Shown: positions 12,871 through 23,600 of the stretch, piece by piece
Position numbering within the stretch: position 1 is the stretch's first letter
How the letters are laid out: every line of letters begins with the position of its first letter
Source: a virus
DNA: 26,782 nucleotides
Virus record (IMG/VR): IMGVR_UViG_3300034375_004677
Coordinates: 1-26,782 of that record
Direction: 5' to 3' (one strand)
The notes under the pieces: generated by a model
Seen by the model: the letters and a program-made list of their open reading frames with translations, nothing else
What the model was told of the DNA's origin: nothing
Database searches by the model: none
Translations under genes and position numbers: made by a program

Positions 12871-12896
12871 TCAAAAGCTATCTAAGAGGAGCCAAT

Positions 12897-13301
12897 ATGT
12901 CAGATAAACCGAGCGTAGATGCTATGGTCGCTGCGTATCGCAAGATACGGGAGGCCAAGTATGAAAAAGAGGCGGCGCATAAGGAGGAGGTGGCAGAGCT
13001 AAACACTCAGCTTGATGCACTAAGCGCCAAACTACTAGATATATTTAACGAACAAGAAGTCGAAAGCTTACGCACCGCTTCGGGTACCGTTACTCGACGT
13101 GTGATAACTAGGTTTTGGGCGGGTGATTGGGAGTCAATGTATGAGTTTATCAGGGAACATGACGCCCCCTACCTACTAGAACAACGTATACATAGCGGTA
13201 ATATGAAGCAGTTCTTAGAAGAAAACCCTGATTTAGCGCCGATTGGACTTAACACGGACACTCGATACGCTATTTCTGTACGCAAACCTGCAAACAAGTG
13301 A
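12897..13301 (+). CDS. Hypothetical phage protein with coiled coil, 134 residues
   Basis: ATG at 12897 behind AGGAGCCAAT. Residues about 15-50 form a charged helix or coiled coil (REAKYEKEAAHKEEVAELN then TQLDALSAKLL). The second half is a compact region with TASGTVTRRVITRFWAGDWESM, then FIREHDAPYLLEQRIH and FLEENPDLAPIGLN. I recall this two-part layout from phage proteins next to SSB and recombination genes, always unnamed. It is the first gene after the third promoter and is followed at once by the candidate SSB, so a role with ssDNA is a reasonable guess, nothing more. Confidence 0.75.
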   Translation: MSDKPSVDAMVAAYRKIREAKYEKEAAHKEEVAELNTQLDALSAKLLDIFNEQEVESLRTASGTVTRRVITRFWAGDWESMYEFIREHDAPYLLEQRIHSGNMKQFLEENPDLAPIGLNTDTRYAISVRKPANK

Positions 13302-13308
13302 GGTAATT

Positions 13309-14256
13309 ATGAGCAACATTACTATTTTTGAGTCCGGCGAATTGTCTGGTGACTACGTACTCCCAAACCAAGGGCTGTCGGAACTGGCGAAAGCTGTGGC
13401 CCAGCCTTCTGGAGGCACAAACCGCCGTATCCAGACAAATACAAATGGGACGTTCCGCAGAATTGTTAACGGTCAGCAGATTGGTAATGCTATCAGAGGC
13501 GAGTTCTCCGCCATCATTGTGGGCATGCTGCCGAAAGTATCTAGGCAGTATTATGCTTCGGCGTACAACCCAGACGCAAAAGCCACGCTGCCTGACTGCT
13601 GGGCTAACTTGGGCGACAAGCCGGAGAGCAATGCGCCTAACAAGCAGTCCGCAAACTGCGCGACATGCCCTCAAAATATTGTAGGTTCTGGGGCGGGCGG
13701 CAAAGGGCGCGCGTGTAAATATCAGCGACGCGTAGCGTTGATTCTGCCGGGCCGTGGTCCAGAGATATATCAGTTTAACATTCCCGCTACTTCGCTATAC
13801 GGCGAGGGTTCTCACAATGTGCACCCCTTTGAGAGCTATGTTAAGTTCCTGCTCGCGAATAACACATCTATTGACTACGTAGTTACTAAGGTCGCCTATG
13901 ACCTAGAAGCCGACACAATGAAACTTAAGTTTAGCCCCGTTCGGCCTATAACCACGGAAGAGTTAGAAGATGTTAAAGCCGCTCAAGCTGATCCCGCTTG
14001 CCAGCGAGCAACGCAACTTACAGTCGCGCAAACCGATGGTGTAAAAGCGGTAAGTGCACCTAAGGCGGAAGAAACTCCGGCCCCCAAACAGGAAGAAAGC
14101 AAAACTGAAGATTGGGGTGACGAGGTCCAAGAGGCGGAGTTCGAAGAAGTAACTAAAGAAGCCGCCCCTAAGAAACGTAAGACCGCTAAGGCGAAGGTCG
14201 AGCCAAAGGCAGACTTGCAGGATATCCTTGACGCTTGGGCTGATGAGGATGACTGA
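13309..14256 (+). CDS. Candidate ssDNA-binding protein with zinc site
   Basis: A 315-residue protein; ATG 13309 follows GAGGT and is the first start after the previous stop. The N-terminal two thirds look like a beta-rich core with a likely zinc site: Cys97, Cys117 and Cys120 (CATC), Cys136 (ACKYQRR). After residue about 235 comes a long low-complexity tail of Ala/Glu/Lys/Pro, ending in the acidic DLQDILDAWADEDD. An acidic disordered tail on a beta core is typical of phage SSBs such as gp2.5-like proteins, and position next to the primase-helicase fits. No OB-fold motif can be proved by eye. Alternatives include a zinc-binding replication accessory protein. Confidence 0.6.
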   Translation: MSNITIFESGELSGDYVLPNQGLSELAKAVAQPSGGTNRRIQTNTNGTFRRIVNGQQIGNAIRGEFSAIIVGMLPKVSRQYYASAYNPDAKATLPDCWANLGDKPESNAPNKQSANCATCPQNIVGSGAGGKGRACKYQRRVALILPGRGPEIYQFNIPATSLYGEGSHNVHPFESYVKFLLANNTSIDYVVTKVAYDLEADTMKLKFSPVRPITTEELEDVKAAQADPACQRATQLTVAQTDGVKAVSAPKAEETPAPKQEESKTEDWGDEVQEAEFEEVTKEAAPKKRKTAKAKVEPKADLQDILDAWADEDD

Positions 14257-14495
14257 TGACGGTAGGATACTCGCTACATATCCGCAATCTAAACGCGGAT
14301 GCTAAACTCTCTTCGCCGGGGGTGGCCTTAGGCAGATATTGCATCGACAGGGGCATACCCGTTGCGGAAGTAGCCAGAGAGTTTGGAGTCACCCGGGCTA
14401 CAATATATAATTGGTTCTGCGGGGCTACGGTCCCGCAGACTAAACTCCAGCCGCTCTTACACGAGTATATGAGTGAGCACGAATCTGGGCGATAA
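14256..14495 (+). CDS. Small HTH transcription regulator
   Basis: A 79-residue protein; ATG 14256 overlaps the previous TGA as TGATG. A Cro/C1-like helix-turn-helix is clear: IPVAEVAREFGVTRATIYNW, ending with FCGATVP, where ATIYNW is the recognition helix. It is too small for a separate dimerisation domain, like phage Cro. It could control the block's promoter, whose -10 overlaps an inverted repeat. Confidence 0.8.
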   Translation: MTVGYSLHIRNLNADAKLSSPGVALGRYCIDRGIPVAEVAREFGVTRATIYNWFCGATVPQTKLQPLLHEYMSEHESGR

Positions 14496-14497
14496 GA

Positions 14498-14516
14498 TAC
14501 GGCGCACGGGCGCGTA
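14498..14516 (+). promoter_or_regulatory. Small hairpin before the primase-helicase ribosome-binding site
   Basis: TAC-G-GCGC pairs with GCGC-GTA around an ACGG loop: seven base pairs with one bulged G. It sits directly before AAAGGAGCAGTATG, so it could affect translation of the primase-helicase. It is short and could be chance. Confidence 0.35.
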
Positions 14517-14528
14517 TAAAGGAGCAGT

Positions 14529-17402
14529 ATGTCTAATTTTGACTTATTACGGGCAGTGCAGCCCGAGGAAGGTTGGTTTGCTCTAGTCGGCATAGGGGAT
14601 ACGGGGGTACGTCAGTTTCTCGTAGAGACTAGGGAGGAAGCCGATAAAACAATAGCCAAGCTGGTTAGCGAAAAACAAAACGTATTTTTTGGGGTGGCTA
14701 AGTTTACTGATGGGGAGAGCAGGAAGAAGTCTAATGTTCGTGCGCTTAAGGCTATATGGGTAGACATAGATTGCGGCCCCGACAAAGCCAAAAAGAACCC
14801 TAAGACGGGTCGCCCTGACGGGTACGCTTCTCAAGCAAAAGCGCTCGTAGCCCTAAAACAGTTTGTAAGTATAGTAGGGCTAGCAAAGCCGATCATCGTA
14901 AACTCTGGGCGCGGACTGCACGTATACTGGCCGCTTGAACAGGAGGTATCTCCAGCGGAGTGGCAGGTTGTCGCTAACCGTTTGCGAGAGCTATGTGAAA
15001 TACACGACCTGTACGCTGACCCTGCATGCTTTGAACCCGCACGAGTCTTACGTGTGCCCGGCACGAGCAACTATAAAGGCGAAGAGCCTGCACCTGTAGC
15101 TGTTATGCAAGTAGGAGGTGCGACTGATTTTGCTGAGCTTAAGGAGTTACTCGGGGTTAAAGAATCTCTCATTGAAAATTTACCTAGAGCTGAGCTTAGC
15201 CCGCTGGCACAGCAACTACAGGATAACTTAGAGGCAAGCTTTTCAGCTATAATGAAACGAGGCGAGAATGGTTGCGCCCAACTTAACGACTGCTTCATCA
15301 ATCGCGCCTCTCTGGCAGAACCTAGGTGGTTTAGTGCCTTATCAATAGCCAAGTTTTGCAAGGATAGGGACAAAGCAATCCACCTGCTATCAGCCGACCA
15401 TCCAGATTACGACCCTGATAAGACGGAGCAGAAGCTAACCCACATAGCAGGACCCCATAGATGCGAGACTTTTGAGGCGCAAAACCCCGGAGGGTGCGAC
15501 GGATGCCCCCATAGAGGGAAGATAGGCTCGCCTATATCGCTGGGTAAGCAGTTAGTAACAGCTACGGAAGAAGACAACGTAGTAGTAGAAGAGGTAGACG
15601 ATAGCACTACACAGGCCCCAATAGTCCATACAATACCCGAATACCCTTTCCCTTTCGTGCGCGGAAAGCACGGGGGTATATACAAGATGGCGGACAAAGA
15701 CGCGGAGGACCAAACACCTAAGCTGGTGTACGGAGATGACCTATATATAGCCCGCAGGATGCGCGACCCTACGAAGGGGGAAGTGGCGCTAGTTAAACTA
15801 CATACACCCATGGATGGGGTGAAAGAGTTCGTTATTACTAACGAAGCAATGATGGCGGATCGTAAGGAGATGCTCAAAGCCTTAGCTAGAGAGGGAGTGA
15901 GCATGTACGGACCTAAGAAGACCGATTTACTGACTCAGTACATGTCGCTGTCATTTGAGGATTTAAGACGCAAGAAAAAGGTAGAACATATGCGAACGCA
16001 ATACGGATGGACCGACAACTACAGCAAGTTCGTGGTTGGAAATAGAGAAATTACGGCGCAAGGGGTATTCTATAGCCCCCCATCGTCGCTGACAGAAGAA
16101 CTGACGGATAATTTTACGTCTGCCGGTTCTTTTGATAAGTGGAAAGAGGTGTTCGATATCTATGGGCGACCGGGATTTGAAGCCCACGCATTTGCCGCCG
16201 CTATGGCATTTGCGTCTCCGCTGTTCCACATGTCTGGGCATCGCGGAGCATTGGTTAGCCTCATGAGTCCCGAAACAGGTACAGGCAAGACGACAATCCT
16301 ACATATGTGTAACAGCGTATGGGGTCACCCAGAATACCTGTGCGCTAAAGCGGACGATACGTTTAACTCCAAGGTCCACAAGATCGGGGTATACAATTCT
16401 ATTCCGTCCACGTTTGATGAGATGACTAACACGCCCGAAATGGAACTCTCTCGTTTGGCGTACCTAATTACGCAAGGTGAGGGCAAAGACCGTATGAAGG
16501 GGGCGTCCAACGAGCTACGTAAAAATCTAGCTAAATGGCGTACCGTCGCACTCTGCTCCTCGAACTCCTCATTCTATCAGAAACTTAAATCGCTAAAGGA
16601 TAGCCCTGCCGGTGAGCTTGCGCGTATAATTGAGCTAGAGATTAAAGATGTTGAGGGTCCCGGCGCACTCGACGTATCCTACGCAAAAAGTATGTTCGAC
16701 CACCAACTACGCGAAAACTACGGGCATGCGGGACCGGCTTATATAGAGTACGTAGTGGCTAATTACGAAGAGGTAAAAGACCTATTTAAGTCAACCCAAG
16801 GTATTGTGGATGCCGAACTAAAACTTACGCCAAAAGAGCGTTTCTGGTCCGGACTATGTACTTCTGTATCTACGGCTATGCTGCTCATGAGACGCCTAGA
16901 GTTGTGCAGTTGGGATATTGGGCGGATAAACCGGTGGATGCGCCCTATGATTAACAATGTACGGAGTCAGACATCCACCCCGCTCGACAACGACCTGAAT
17001 GTTTTGGGGGACTTTATTAACCGCCACTCCCAACATCTGCTAATCGTAAACGACGGGGCGGATCGTAGGTCGAACCTAAAAGAAGCGCCCTTGCTGGAGC
17101 CTAGGTTTGATACCAAGATTCGGTACGAACCCGACACTAAAAGGCTATACATCGTAGCGGGCGCATTTAGGAAGGACTGCACCGCTTCGCAAATTAACGC
17201 TACAGCCACCTTGGCAAAACTAGAGAAACGGGGTTTGTATCTAGGGAGCGACGCGAAACGCATGAACAAGGGCACTAGGGTAAACTCTCTACCCGTGCAG
17301 GCACTCATATTCGACGGAGGTCATTCTGACTTTACGGACTTGGAAGAGTTCGCGGGGCTAGAGGCAAAGACGGAGTCTGCCGGTGAAAGTGTCGGGAGTT
17401 AG
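14529..17402 (+). CDS. Primase-helicase (AEP primase, PriCT zinc, DUF927-like ATPase)
   Basis: A 957-residue replication protein. The N-terminal archaeo-eukaryotic primase domain shows VDID with Asp79 and Asp81 as metal ligands, then SGRGLHVYW with His131, and DPACFEPARVLRVPGTSNYK. A PriCT-like region follows with zinc ligands Cys312, Cys323, Cys326 and His328 (GGCDGCPH). The C-terminal half is a ring-helicase-type ATPase of the DUF927 kind: Walker A PETGTGKTT (Lys587) and Walker B TFDEM (Asp630, Glu631). This fits a primase that also loads or drives the fork, alongside the Pol I gene. ATG 14529 follows GGAGCAGT. Confidence 0.9.
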   Translation: MSNFDLLRAVQPEEGWFALVGIGDTGVRQFLVETREEADKTIAKLVSEKQNVFFGVAKFTDGESRKKSNVRALKAIWVDIDCGPDKAKKNPKTGRPDGYASQAKALVALKQFVSIVGLAKPIIVNSGRGLHVYWPLEQEVSPAEWQVVANRLRELCEIHDLYADPACFEPARVLRVPGTSNYKGEEPAPVAVMQVGGATDFAELKELLGVKESLIENLPRAELSPLAQQLQDNLEASFSAIMKRGENGCAQLNDCFINRASLAEPRWFSALSIAKFCKDRDKAIHLLSADHPDYDPDKTEQKLTHIAGPHRCETFEAQNPGGCDGCPHRGKIGSPISLGKQLVTATEEDNVVVEEVDDSTTQAPIVHTIPEYPFPFVRGKHGGIYKMADKDAEDQTPKLVYGDDLYIARRMRDPTKGEVALVKLHTPMDGVKEFVITNEAMMADRKEMLKALAREGVSMYGPKKTDLLTQYMSLSFEDLRRKKKVEHMRTQYGWTDNYSKFVVGNREITAQGVFYSPPSSLTEELTDNFTSAGSFDKWKEVFDIYGRPGFEAHAFAAAMAFASPLFHMSGHRGALVSLMSPETGTGKTTILHMCNSVWGHPEYLCAKADDTFNSKVHKIGVYNSIPSTFDEMTNTPEMELSRLAYLITQGEGKDRMKGASNELRKNLAKWRTVALCSSNSSFYQKLKSLKDSPAGELARIIELEIKDVEGPGALDVSYAKSMFDHQLRENYGHAGPAYIEYVVANYEEVKDLFKSTQGIVDAELKLTPKERFWSGLCTSVSTAMLLMRRLELCSWDIGRINRWMRPMINNVRSQTSTPLDNDLNVLGDFINRHSQHLLIVNDGADRRSNLKEAPLLEPRFDTKIRYEPDTKRLYIVAGAFRKDCTASQINATATLAKLEKRGLYLGSDAKRMNKGTRVNSLPVQALIFDGGHSDFTDLEEFAGLEAKTESAGESVGS

Positions 17403-17577
17403 TTTTGATATAGACTGGAGAGAGTTCGTAAAAAACTCCAGTTTTGATATCCCATGCGTAGACCCAGAACAAGCCAGACGTGAAGTGCAGCTAGTGACGG
17501 ATAGGTTAGGCATGAATATCCACACTAAAGTGGTGATTAAAGACGGGGTTAGGGCTTTACGAGTCTGGCGTATATGA
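17383..17577 (+). CDS. Small hypothetical protein, 64 residues
   Basis: GTG at 17383 with GGAG (17372-17375) 7 bases before, overlapping the end of the primase-helicase gene. The product has FDIDWREFV, then SSFDIPCVDPEQARREV, and ends GVRALRVWRI. The last part looks like a beta-strand pair following a helix. It is the last gene of the rightward operon before the terminator. No family is recognised. Confidence 0.6.
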   Translation: MKVSGVSFDIDWREFVKNSSFDIPCVDPEQARREVQLVTDRLGMNIHTKVVIKDGVRALRVWRI

Positions 17578-17623
17578 TACCAAGACTACGGAAGTTTGCT
17601 CCTTCCACTTGCATTTATCCTTT

Positions 17624-17660
17624 ACCCCCCGTCTAATTGGAAGCTGGCGGGGGGTTTTTT
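17624..17660 (+). terminator. Intrinsic terminator between convergent operons
   Basis: ACCCCCCG (17624-17631) pairs perfectly with CGGGGGGT (17648-17655), with a 16-base loop, followed by a run of six T (17655-17660). This is a textbook rho-independent terminator for the plus strand. The minus-strand gene's TAA (17659-17661) lies inside the T run, so the hairpin is also at the 3' end of the opposite transcript, where no T run follows it. The 81-base gap otherwise holds a 5-bp GGAAG/CTTCC inverted repeat (17590-17606) with an orphan minus-strand GGAGCAAAC. Confidence 0.88.
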
Positions 17661-20600
17661 ATCGATACTCTTTCTCTATTGCACGGTATAGCCGGTTGAA
17701 TCGAGCCTGCTCCCGGGAGGCTTCTTCCATATACCTATTACGGATTCTACGCTTAACATCGGGATCGCTATTACGCTCGAGCATCTCTTTGCGCTCCTTA
17801 TAGATATCGTCTAGCCGGTCCTCAGTGAGTTTATAGGCATCTAACAACGTCTTATCAAACAGGTGCGGCGCATCTGCATAGTGGGCGTTGAGTATATCTA
17901 GCGCAGTCTCGACAGTAGAGTTTTCGCCCCTGTAGTTTTTATATACAATCTCCATGGCTGGTTTGCCTTCAATCGGAGTGCCCTTACCAGTCAACTTATA
18001 ATAGTCGTTCATTGGGCCGTACTCAGAACCCTTACCCACAAACGAGTTAAGCACAGGTATCTGCTGGTGCAGGGGTTTTTCCGGGTCTATACCTTTGGCT
18101 AGGGTTTGGTCGGCAATACGGCCCAAGCCGCCGGTGTATTGGGTAAAAACATATCTCCATATTTCCGGCTGCGCATCGAGATACCCCGAAGTATACTTGC
18201 TGCCGAAAGAAGCCTCATTCATAAATGATGCGAATTTTTTATACGCTTCGGGGGTTCCCGGCTTGCCTAGCGCAGACCTAATGCGGTTATCAAATTCGGA
18301 TTGTGACCGGTATATAGGGGAGTTGAAGTAGTTGCGGTTAAAGATAAAAACATCGGTAAGGGGTTTGGCCATGCTTGGCATAAGCGATTGTGCGGCGCTA
18401 GGTACGTCCTCTACCTCGCCCCGTATTGGGCTTGCCGCGTTTAAAGCCCCTGCGACCACCTTGCCTAAAGCATCCGTGATTAAGACCCCTGCTTCTTCCG
18501 GGCTTTTAATTACGCCCAGAGCAGTTTCGGTTGTCACTTCACCTAAGTATTTGGGTAGGGCTAACAAGAACCCCATAGGTATGGCAACGTAGTCATTAGC
18601 GCCGGTGCCATAGAACATGACTAGTCGCGTCTGTTTAATATATGACGGGACCTGTTGGTAATTGGTCCGCCCATCGCCGTCGTCGTCGTTATCTCCAAAC
18701 AGACTATTCCACATAGCGCTAAGTACGCCCAGATAGAATATACGTCTCAGGTATTTAGCGCCGCCCTTTGTACCCATGCGGACTAATTTACGGGCGCTTT
18801 CGACGGTCGGGCTGTAAAAAAACAAAAGCGTATCTAGTATGGGAGCCCATTCGCCCCGGCGGGTCAGGTTAAGCGACGAATCCAACGCTAACCGTGCGGC
18901 GTCTTCCTTACTAAGGTTATTTTCTATAGCTGCTAGGTACGTAGCTAGTCGCGCATTAAGGTCGATAGTTTGGGCGGTGGCGTCTAGCGCCTTGGCCGTA
19001 CCTTTGCGTAGGTTATTAACCCCAGCGCCTAGCTTCCTAGCCCCGCCTTTACGCATGTTTGCGTAGGTTTCCAGTTCAGCTTTAGCTTCTTGCGCTATCG
19101 TTTCCGCAGAAGCAACCATCGCGTGCCCAACGGCACCGCCCTCCTCTATCATCTCTTGCAGAGCAGTCATAAACCGCGCCTCGTCCGGCGTCTGCGGCGG
19201 GCGACCCGTGATAAAGTTTTTAATTGCACCTGTAAGAGGAGAGACAGCCGGACTCTGGACGTATTTTTCTGTAAACGGGACACGCCGTTTCCCTAGCTGG
19301 GGACTTAAGTACTTGAGCATATCTTCAGCAATCTTCGTGCCTTTAGCGGGACCGCCTTCCATGTTTTGAGCCACATATGCAGTCTTAATTGCATCCTGCG
19401 TATCACGAAAGTACGCCGTACCGTAGAGGTATATAGGGCTATACCTCGTCAACATTGACTTAAGTCCGTTGGCTCTATTCTGAACAAATTGAAACCACTT
19501 GCTGGCTTGCGCGGGGGTCATGTTACTAAAGACCCGCTTCATCGCATCCCCAGCGTCTGTGGGCGCAAACTCAATGTAATATGGAGTCCCGTCTTTCTTT
19601 ACTACTAACACATTGCCCTGCTGCACTTCGCGCTGGATATTAGCATTTACTGGCGTACCATCAGGATACGCAAGGTCTTTGGACGGCTTAATCATGGTCC
19701 GCGAATCAAGGTCCGTATATACCCGCGCTATGTTCGCGTGGCCCTCGGGGTCATCTAAAATATTGTCCAGAAAAGTCTGCCCTACCCTATTCTTTTCTGC
19801 ATACATCACCACCTGCTGGGCATCTGCAAACAGGTTGAAAATTGGGTTTAGGGGTATCGTGGTACGACCTTCAACCTGAAAGAACTCGGACTTTCTAGTA
19901 CCTAGCTGACGCATTGCCGCCTTGAGTTTTTTATCGCCGTTCCGCTCTACGTCTTCTTTATACCTACCGAAACCGTCCAACTCCGATTCGCCGAGAAGTT
20001 GCATATCGCCATCTGTCGCGTACCCTTTGAGAGGAGTATAAAACGGTTGTTGTTCCAGTGCGGCATCGGCTTGCTGCTGAGTCAGTAGTCCAGAATCTAC
20101 GCGTAACTTCAGCATGTGGCGGACTAGTTTGTCGTGAAGCTTAGCTATCTTTTGCAGCTTAGGCATTAGCTCGCCATTTTGAGACTCCGCCAAGAATTGC
20201 ATTACCACTTCCGCTTCAGCATTAGTAAGGCCCGAACCGCCGTCCGGCATCGTAGCGTTGCGGATAGCTACCAAAGCGTTGCGGTCTTTCGCCGACCTAG
20301 CCCATAAAAACAGCCCTACATCGTCTGGATTTACATCCAACTCTTTCATCAGGTCAATAATTGGGCGTAGGAATCTTCGCTGAAGCTCCATCTGATTGCC
20401 AGTCTTGCGCGACTCAAAAAGTTCAAATTTGCGGTCCAGCGACATATTAGATGGCAGAGACTCAATGGATACTCCGTACGATCTGGCTAGCGCCTGCGCA
20501 TAATCTACCGCATCTTGGTATTTATAATTTAATTTTCTGGTAATTTTGGACTTCTTGCTCGTGGACCAGTTAATTATATCGGCGATTGCCCCGACCATTT

Positions 20601-23600
20601 GCGGCTTCGATACATTGGGGTTATCGGGCATACGGGATTCTAGTGACGGCTCGGCGGGCATATCCTCTTCTCTTCTGCCCACTTGACGAGGTGCCCCACG
20701 TTGCCCCGGTTGCCCTACACCCATTGCTCCCATAGCCCCTAAAGCTAATGCAGGAGCAGCTTCTTCGGTTACCGCTGTTTCAGGAGCAGCTTCTTCGGTT
20801 ACCGCTACTTCAGGCGCGGCTTCTTCGGTTACCGCTGTTTCAGGAGCAGTCAGTGACGCCATGGTCGATGCCAAGCGCGAAGCAACAAGCTGCGGCAGAG
20901 GAGTGAGGGCAGTAGATTCTGCAAGGACGGCATCTAGATTAGTCTGCTCGTCGGGTACAATCGCGACTACCGCATTGGCAAACTCGTCTATATTGGGCGC
21001 AATGTTCTCGGTAAAAAATTCCGGGCTAGTGACAATACAGCCCATACTTTGCTTACTCTGTGCGGCATCCCCCGACTTAAGCGCCGCTGCTCTCTGCGCG
21101 CTAGTAACTGTATTGCCGTGAAGACCTACAAAAACACCAGTGCCGCGTCGCTCGCCAATACCAACCCTTCTAGTCTTTCCGGGAGACCTTAGCGCTAGAA
21201 CTTTTTGTCCGGGGTAATCGGGGTTATCTACTACGCGGAATGTAAACACGCCCGACGGAGTTACTCGCTCCCCCCGACCTAAATCTTCGTAGCCACGTGC
21301 ATCCAAACGCTCCGCTGAAAGCGTATCACCAGCGTCTCTTCCATATATGGCTATGGTGTCCTGTTGGAAAACTCCATCCTTGCCGAAGATTAGCAGTCTG
21401 CCGTTAGGTTTATCGGCAATCATGAACGAGCGGTTAGACGCTACTGCCGCAGGTGCCAGCGCCTCGTATGTAGCTTGCGCAGCAGGAGACATTACAGCTA
21501 GAATTTCGGCAGGGATGAACTTTTGGTTAGTTACCGCAAACTCTGCCGATGGCTGCGCCGCTTCTAAATTTACTGCAAAATTAGCGGGCGTGTCTACAGT
21601 TAGCGCCGCAGGTGAAAGTACGACAGCACCTGCCAGCACGGATTTTTGTATACGCCGTATGATTCCCCGGATAGCTTTAGCTACAGAATTTATGCCGTTA
21701 GTTACGGCATTGGAAAAGTCCTGTATAAACTGGCGCTTTGCTACTTCGTCGTAAGTCTTACGTCCGTAGTGTTTGGCTAGCCGCTGTTTTTCGTTTTCGT
21801 TTAGCTTGCTGTGTACAGCTTCTTCCTGAACCTCGGGAGCCTGAGGTACTTCTTCGGGCGCAGCTTCTTCGGGCGCAGCTTCTTCTTGAACCTCAGGTGT
21901 CGGAGGAGCACGCCGTTTAGCCGGTGCGTTACGCTCAACTTCTACAGGCGCAGCTTCTTCGGGCGCAGCTTCTTCTTGAACCTCAGGTGTCGGAGGTGCG
22001 TTACGCTCAACCCATCCCGGCAGCGCTTCGAGGGCTTCTTCTTTATTTGTGCCCAACATATCGGGCATACCCATAGCTGCTAGATCAGTCCTGTTTACAC
22101 CTACGGACGCAGGCTCAATGTACCACACGGGGTTACTGGGACCGAACTGGTCGGTATCCCGGTAAATTCTAGCGACCCTGCCATCACTAAGCTCTACTTC
22201 ATAGTAGGTACCCTCGTCCGCAGTACGACGCTGTTTAATGGCTGGTTTGCCTTCAATGGACTTAACCGACAGTTTTTTCGGGGCAGTTTCTTCCTGAACC
22301 TCAGGCGCAGCTTCTTCAGTCAGTGCAGGCTGAGGTGCTGTGACTCCTCCAGTATTGTCGCTAACGTCAGGGCTACTAGCACCCACTCCCCCTCCGAAAG
22401 GCAGTTCAAGTTGTTCGTTAGTTTGCGATTGGACGGCAGGTCTTCCACTAGATGCTGGAACGCTAGGCTCCACTCTTCCGATGTTAGGTGTCCCAGCGTC
22501 AGGGGTAGTAGCGGCATCTGCATCCTGTTCCCTCTCTGCTTGCGTGCGTTCTTGACGCTCAGGGATTCGAGCTTCAAGTTCTGCTACCCCACTAAGCGCA
22601 GCTAACTCCTCGTTTGTGGGCGCGATACCCGCTAGTTCAGGGATTGCCTCAAGCCTAGCGTTAAACTCTCGTACTTTATCAGACATGGGTACGGTGTCGT
22701 CAAGCATAACAGAGTTGAGTATAGCCTGACGCTGCTTACTCATACGCCCTTCAGCGCCGAAGACTTCTTCCGCTACGAGCTGCCCGTACACCATGCGGGC
22801 TTCTTCTTCGGTTAAACTAGGTCTGCCCTCTTGGCTTAGTGCAGCGTCGATTGCAGCTGCCTTCTGGTTGTTGGGTAGCTCGTTAGATACAAGGATAGAT
22901 TCGATAATAGCGAATCGCTCAAGGGCGACATCGCGCTGACGCCGCGCCTCAGTAGATAAGTCAGCGGTCTCTAGCTGGGACTCGAAGCGCAGTATATCTC
23001 GAAGTGCTAACGCCTCTTCCGTTGTTATACCGCCATACCCGCTATCTCGCAGCTTAGTGTCAAACCAAGAAAATATACCATACGGATTATCGGGGTTATA
23101 CGGCTGGGTTCTAGCCTCATCCAACAGCGCCTTTCGTTCAGCACGTTCCTCGGCTTTGAGGCGCAAAGACTCCTCTAGCGCTGCCTTGCTTGCTTCCCGC
23201 GCAAGCTGCGCACTTTCTTCCGTGGGGGTGACTGTGCCTACCTCTACCCCCGGCTGCGCTTGAGATTTACCATAAGCTACTTGGTAGTCAGTTATTGCAT
23301 TACGGGCTTCTTCAAGCACTGCTTGCATGGCTTTATCGCCGGGGGACGCAGTAGTTTTGGCTTTTTTACCTCTTGTGCCAGCAAAGCGAGACTCCAAAGT
23401 AGATATGTAGTTTAAAGCCTCCTGCGGGTTACCAAAGGCTATAGCGTTAGCTACTTTACGGGTTACACCGGTAATATATCTATCCAAGGCTCCGGCATCA
23501 GCGCCCTCTACATTTGAAGCCGCAGCGTCCAAGCGCGTACGTAGAACATCTACAGAAAAATCTTCTGGGGTAGCGAACGCACGGTACCCGGACTCTGGCA

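Noticed and set aside
20751-20849. CRISPR-like short direct repeats
   Set aside because: The units are directly contiguous with no spacers and stay in frame within a coding region.
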